Part shown: positions 60,143 through 64,000 of the stretch, piece by piece
Position numbering within the stretch: position 1 is the first letter of the stretch
How the letters are laid out: every line of letters starts with the position of its first letter
NCBI RefSeq assembly: GCF_002419965.1
Contig: NZ_DIHC01000026.1
Span: 1 to 64,000 of the forward strand
Source: Pseudomonas sp. UBA5706
GTDB taxonomy: Bacteria; Pseudomonadota; Gammaproteobacteria; Pseudomonadales; Pseudomonadaceae
DNA length: 64,000 bases
Reading direction: 5' to 3'
Notes under the pieces: model-generated
What the model saw: the letters and a program-made list of their open reading frames with translations, nothing else
Database searches by the model: none
Told to the model about the DNA's origin: nothing
Position numbers and translations under genes: made by a program

Positions 60143-62812
60143 TCAAACGCTAAACGGGTCTACTTTCTCTACGTTGATCTGCATGTCGGCAAGCGCCTTG
60201 GCTACCACTTCTCGGCCTAATACCCCTTCGTCAGCCAATGCCTTCAGCGCGGCAATCACGACGAACTGGCGGTCTACCTCAAAGTGTCGGCGCAATGCTT
60301 CGCGCGTATCCGACTGCCCGAACCCATCAGTGCCCAGTGCTATAAACTTGCGATTCCCGGTCCAGGGGCGGATCTGGTCTGCGTGGATTTTCATATAGTC
60401 CGTCGCAACCACTATGGGGCCGGGGTGCCCTTCAAGCACTTGCGTCAAATACGGTATTTTCGGCTCATCCAACGGATGCAGCAGGTTCCACCGCTCGATC
60501 TGCTGCGCGTCCCTGCGCACCTCGGTGAGGCTGGTGGCGCTCCAGATTTCACTGCTGACGTCATAATCCCGCGCCAGTATTTCCGAAGCCGCAATCACCT
60601 CTGGGAGGATCGAACCGCTTCCCATGAGTTGAACATGGCGATTTCCCTTGGCGTCGCGCTCGATCGGCAAACGATAGAGGCCCTTAAGAATTCCCTGCTC
60701 GGCACTCTCAGGAAGGTCGGGATGAGGGTAGTTCTCGTTGAGCAAGGTGATGTAGTAATAAATGTCCTCTTGCTCGACGTACATACGACGCATGCCATCG
60801 TGGACGATAACCGCAAGCTCGTAGGCATAAGTCGGGTCGTAGGAGACGCAGCACGGGACGGTTGCCGACATCACGTGGCTGTGCCCGTCGTCATGCTGCA
60901 GCCCTTCACCCATCAGCGTCGTGCGTCCAGACGTTGCGCCGAGCAGGAAGCCTCTGGCCCGCGCATCACCCGCAGCCCAGAGCAAATCGCCGACACGCTG
61001 GAAGCCGAACATCGAATAGAAGATGTAAAAGGGCAGGGTCATCACGCCATGGTTGGCGTATGAGGTGCTGGCCGCGATCCAGGATGACGTCGCCCCGGAC
61101 TCATTGAGGCCTTCCTGCATGATCTGCCCGTCGACGCTTTCCTTGTAGTAGGACAGCGTGCCGGCATCCTGAGGCGTGTAAAGCTGGCCTACGTGGGAAT
61201 GAATGCCGATCTGGCGGAACAGGTTCTCCATGCCGAAGGTGCGTGATTCGTCCGGCACGATAGGCACGATGAGCCGGCCAATATTAGGGTCTTTCAGCAG
61301 GGTGGCGAGGATGCGAACGAAAGCCATGGTGGTGGAAATCGAGCGATCGCCGGTGCCCTTGAGTTGCACCTCCAACGCCGACAGCGGCGGTATCTGCAAG
61401 GGTTCGACCTGAGCATGCCGAGCGGGAACCTGGCCCCCCAGGCTCGCGCGTCGGGCTCGAAGGTAGCGGGCTTCGGCGCTGTCTTCGTCCGGCCGCAGGT
61501 AAGGCATCTCGCCCAACTGATCATCGGTCAGCTCAAGCCCGAAGCGGTCCCGGAACGCCTTGACTGCATCGTTACCCATTTTCTTGAGCTGATGGTTGAT
61601 ATTCTGGCCTTCGCCAGCCTCACCCATGCCGAAACCCTTCACCGTTTTGGCCAGGATCACCGTGGGACGACCGCTTTTGCGCGACGCCGCAGCGTAGGCG
61701 TTGTAAACCTTGACCGGGTCGTGACCGCCGCGGCTAAGTTTCCAGATCTGATCGTCGGTCATGTCGCTGACCAGCTCTAGCAGTTCGGGGTATTTACCAA
61801 AGAAATGCTCGCGCACGTAGGCGCCGTCCTGCGATTTGTACGTCTGGTACTCGCCGTCGACGCACTCCATCATGCGCTGGCGCAGCAGGCCGGATTTGTC
61901 CTTGGCCAGCAGCTCGTCCCAACCCCCTCCCCAGATCACCTTGATTACGTTCCAGCCAGCGGCACGGTACAGGCTCTCGAACTCTTGAATCACCTTGCTG
62001 TTGCCGCGCACCGGCCCATCGAGGCGTTGCAGGTTACAGTTCACGACGAAGATGATGTTGTCGAGCTTCTCTCGCCCGGCCAGAGAGATGGCTGCGAGTG
62101 ATTCAGGCTGGTCCATCTCCCCGTCACCCAGAAATGCCCAGACCTTGCGGCCTTGATGCTCTTTGAGTCCACGGTTCTCCAGGTAACGCATGAAGCGCGC
62201 CTGGTAGGCCGCGGTGATGGGTCCCAGGCCCATCGAAACGGTCGGAAACTGCCAGAAGTCAGGCATCAATCGAGGATGGGGGTAGGACGACACGCCATCA
62301 CGATCGGTTTCACGGCGGAAGTTATCGAGCTGGTCCTCGGTGAGGCGTCCCTCGGTGAACGCCCGGCCATATATCCCTGGAGCCGAGTGGCCCTGGATGT
62401 AGATCAGATCGCCGGCGAAGGTATCTGTCCGCCCGCGGAAAAAATGGTCGAAGCCCACGTCGTAGAGAACTGCCGCCGAGGCGTACGTGGCAATGTGGCC
62501 ACCGACGCCTGAATGCTTCCCGGCGCGTAGCACCATGGTCAGGGCGTTCCAGCGGATGTACGCGTTGAGGCGCTTCTCAATGCCCAGATCGCCCGGGTAG
62601 GGCAGCTCGCGTTCCGGTGGAATGCTGTTCACGTAGGGGGTGGTGACCCGTCCGTGGAAGTCTCCATGGACGGAGACATCGAAATCGAGCAATTGGTCGA
62701 TCAGGAAGTGGGCCCGGGGGCGGCCTTCAGCCTCAACGACCGATGCAATTGAGTCAATCCATTCGCGGGTTTCTTGTGGATCCTCGTCGCGAACCAGGTA
62801 GCTCTGTTCCAT
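60143..62812 (-). CDS. AceE-type 2-oxoacid dehydrogenase E1 component
   Basis: The 889-residue protein is a homodimeric AceE-type E1 that decarboxylates a 2-oxoacid with thiamine diphosphate and passes the acyl group to an E2 lipoyl domain. The TPP motif is GDGEMDQPESLAA to VVNCNLQRLDGPV, and the N-terminal catalytic His region is RFYGHIATYA-like in KHSGVGGHIATYASAA. The C-terminal transketolase domain ends SDTREALRRHFEVDRQFVV. Length is full. I chose the ATG at 62812 with AGGAGA 8 bases before. No E2 or E3 gene is in the window, and a second E1 gene lies at the right edge, so this is probably an accessory E1 for another oxoacid. Divergent from a MarR gene. Confidence 0.9.
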   Translation of the reverse strand: MEQSYLVRDEDPQETREWIDSIASVVEAEGRPRAHFLIDQLLDFDVSVHGDFHGRVTTPYVNSIPPERELPYPGDLGIEKRLNAYIRWNALTMVLRAGKHSGVGGHIATYASAAVLYDVGFDHFFRGRTDTFAGDLIYIQGHSAPGIYGRAFTEGRLTEDQLDNFRRETDRDGVSSYPHPRLMPDFWQFPTVSMGLGPITAAYQARFMRYLENRGLKEHQGRKVWAFLGDGEMDQPESLAAISLAGREKLDNIIFVVNCNLQRLDGPVRGNSKVIQEFESLYRAAGWNVIKVIWGGGWDELLAKDKSGLLRQRMMECVDGEYQTYKSQDGAYVREHFFGKYPELLELVSDMTDDQIWKLSRGGHDPVKVYNAYAAASRKSGRPTVILAKTVKGFGMGEAGEGQNINHQLKKMGNDAVKAFRDRFGLELTDDQLGEMPYLRPDEDSAEARYLRARRASLGGQVPARHAQVEPLQIPPLSALEVQLKGTGDRSISTTMAFVRILATLLKDPNIGRLIVPIVPDESRTFGMENLFRQIGIHSHVGQLYTPQDAGTLSYYKESVDGQIMQEGLNESGATSSWIAASTSYANHGVMTLPFYIFYSMFGFQRVGDLLWAAGDARARGFLLGATSGRTTLMGEGLQHDDGHSHVMSATVPCCVSYDPTYAYELAVIVHDGMRRMYVEQEDIYYYITLLNENYPHPDLPESAEQGILKGLYRLPIERDAKGNRHVQLMGSGSILPEVIAASEILARDYDVSSEIWSATSLTEVRRDAQQIERWNLLHPLDEPKIPYLTQVLEGHPGPIVVATDYMKIHADQIRPWTGNRKFIALGTDGFGQSDTREALRRHFEVDRQFVVIAALKALADEGVLGREVVAKALADMQINVEKVDPFSV

Positions 62813-62864
62813 CGGTGCATCTCCTAGATGAGTCGTCAGCAGGTGTCTGTCCAACCCGCTCATT

Positions 62865-62917
62865 GTTGCAATTGCAATTGAATCTAGCGTTTTTCCCGTT
62901 ATGATTGCAACTGCAAT
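62865..62917. promoter_or_regulatory. Two operator copies for the MarR regulator
   Basis: GTTGCAATTGCAAT (62865-62878) and ATTGCAACTGCAAT (62904-62917) are near-identical dyads of form ATTGCA-N2-TGCAAT, 39 bases apart centre to centre, in the 128-base gap between the E1 gene and the MarR gene. Such repeated palindromes are typical MarR sites and would allow control of both genes. Confidence 0.75.
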
Positions 62918-62940
62918 TAACCCTAGGATTTGGAGTTACC

Positions 62941-63405
62941 ATGGCCACCCCATCGCCCGACCTCTGGTACAACTTCATTCGGGCTCACCGCTGCCTTATC
63001 AAGGAAATCGAGCGGCGCCTGGCCGAAGAGCAGTTGCCTCCGTACGACTGGTACGACGCACTTTGGGGTATAGAAAGCGGGCAGCACGGCGCCCGAAGAA
63101 TGCACGAGCTCGCTGACGTCATGGCCATCGAACGCTACAACCTTACGCGGCTGGTTGACCGCCTCGAAAAAGAAGGATTGGTTACCCGGGAAAAGTCGCT
63201 CGACGATGGCCGGGGCGCCATTGCCCGGATTACCGAGGCTGGCCGGGTGCTTCGAAAACAGATCTGGCAGGTGTACAAGCAAGCCGTGGAAGAATTGTTT
63301 CTCGTGGAATTCGACGAGGAGCAAAAGCGCCTGTTTGCGGCTGCACTCGAAAATGCCAGCCGCAATGCTCGCCAATCCCGGAAAACGTCTCAGACCAATC
63401 GGTAA
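62941..63405 (+). CDS. MarR family transcriptional regulator
   Basis: The 154-residue winged-helix regulator has the MarR recognition region RRMHELADVMAIERYNLTRL followed by VDRLEKEGLVTREKS and the wing DDGRGAIARITEAGR. Dimerisation helices lie at both ends. I chose the ATG at 62941 because GGAG lies upstream and the family sequence starts there. It is divergent from the E1 gene and its 3' end overlaps the convergent second E1 gene by 16 bases. The likely targets are both E1 genes. Confidence 0.92.
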   Translation: MATPSPDLWYNFIRAHRCLIKEIERRLAEEQLPPYDWYDALWGIESGQHGARRMHELADVMAIERYNLTRLVDRLEKEGLVTREKSLDDGRGAIARITEAGRVLRKQIWQVYKQAVEELFLVEFDEEQKRLFAAALENASRNARQSRKTSQTNR

Positions 63406-64000
63406 CGTTTCATTGCCTTGCTGATCAGCGACGTGTTGATTTGCTCCTGACTCGCCAGTTCGCGCAGGGCCGTCAGTGCGATCCAGTGCCGGTTCAGGCG
63501 CTGATGAGGCTCCAGGCTGTCAGCGCCCAGCGCCCTGAACGGCGCACGTACATGCGCCGCCAGTTGTGCAGCCACAAACTCCGCATACCCGGTGACCGCG
63601 ATCACCGGCGTCTCGGAAGTGTTGAGGCAGTCCTGGAGATGACTATTGGCAGGGGTTTCCCCTCGCGAACGGCGCTTGTGTCGGGAATGGGCATCCGCGT
63701 CCCGCGCAAGTTTGGTGTAGCTGGGGCAACTCCACACTTCGGCGGCGATACCCCATTCATCCTGCAGAATTTGTGCGGCTGCCTGCACCTCCCGCAGCAT
63801 GAGCCCTGCCCCAAGAAGCCGGACCTGCTGCTTGCCCTGGGCCGGTGTATCCAAGCGATACATCCCTAAGTAGGTTTGCTTACGGTCACAGGCAATGCCA
63901 TCGCCTGATTCATCGTGCAGGGTCATGTAGCAAAAGCCGGGCGCGCCTTGCACATAGAGCTCGTTAAGCGCGCCTGCCAGGATGGCCCTGGCCTCATCAC
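63390..64000 (-). CDS. Second AceE-type E1 component, C-terminal part
   Basis: The reading frame runs off the right edge, so the 5' end is outside the window. About 203 residues are visible, beginning DEARAILAGALNELYVQGAP and ending ISKAMKRYRLV. They match the transketolase C-terminal domain of AceE proteins (FCYMTLHDE as FYYLTLMNE-like, VRLLGAGLMLREV as VQLMGSGSILPEV in the neighbour). It is a diverged paralogue of the E1 at 60143, in the same direction, with the MarR gene between them. Confidence 0.85.
   Translation of the reverse strand, partial: DEARAILAGALNELYVQGAPGFCYMTLHDESGDGIACDRKQTYLGMYRLDTPAQGKQQVRLLGAGLMLREVQAAAQILQDEWGIAAEVWSCPSYTKLARDADAHSRHKRRSRGETPANSHLQDCLNTSETPVIAVTGYAEFVAAQLAAHVRAPFRALGADSLEPHQRLNRHWIALTALRELASQEQINTSLISKAMKRYRLV

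Overview
The window reads as a Pseudomonas chromosome segment, probably from the fluorescens/putida side of the genus. The evidence is high GC with the matching codon use, the mksFEB condensin locus next to rimI, a Pseudomonas-type REP doublet, and many families typical of the genus. Coding density is high. I see no tRNA, rRNA, CRISPR array, insertion sequence or integrase, so nothing in the window itself marks a recent insertion.

Left part (1-27 kb): mostly core and semi-accessory genes. These are a GNAT acetyltransferase; the MksF-MksE-MksB condensin operon without the MksG nuclease; a conserved hypothetical gene plus rimI; a disordered acidic protein; a beta-carbonic anhydrase; a secreted protein of unknown function; a chemoreceptor; a decayed brnA-like antitoxin gene; an HD hydrolase; a cysteine hydrolase; a divergent MFS exporter/LysR pair around a clean palindrome; a metal ABC transporter operon led by a 45-residue membrane peptide and a Zur-like box; a flavin reductase; and an unrecognised two-part protein. 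Next comes an AraC regulator divergent from a proton-consuming set: glutamate-decarboxylase-like enzyme, AspT aspartate:alanine antiporter, and aspartate 4-decarboxylase.

Central part (27-59.3 kb): the most interesting region, about 32 kb in six transcription units that look like one catabolic island ending in its own AraC regulator. It encodes a class I cytochrome P450 with an adrenodoxin-type ferredoxin and ferredoxin reductase; two paralogous NTF2/SnoaL-fold proteins, a GST and a Rieske ferredoxin; an AldA-like hydroxyaldehyde dehydrogenase, an FMN L-2-hydroxyacid dehydrogenase and a FAD D-2-hydroxyacid dehydrogenase; and a fused indolepyruvate-type ferredoxin oxidoreductase that turns 2-oxoacids into acyl-CoA. 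It also encodes beta-oxidation enzymes (SDR 3-hydroxyacyl-CoA dehydrogenase, thiolase, crotonase, and a FadB-like protein that has lost its NAD domain), and an envelope module of DUF1302, DUF1329, YCF48-like, RND and NorEF-like proteins. There is no acyl-CoA ligase and no acyl-CoA dehydrogenase. My reading, which is an inference, is that a hydrophobic, perhaps terpenoid, substrate is oxygenated by the P450 and opened to a 1,2-diol or hydroxyaldehyde. That product would be oxidised to a 2-hydroxyacid and then a 2-oxoacid, and enter beta-oxidation as an acyl-CoA one carbon shorter, made without ATP.

Right end (59.3-64 kb): an LprI/DUF1311 protein, then two AceE-type E1 dehydrogenases (the second cut by the window edge) on either side of a MarR regulator. 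The promoter between marR and the first E1 gene carries two copies of ATTGCA-N2-TGCAAT.
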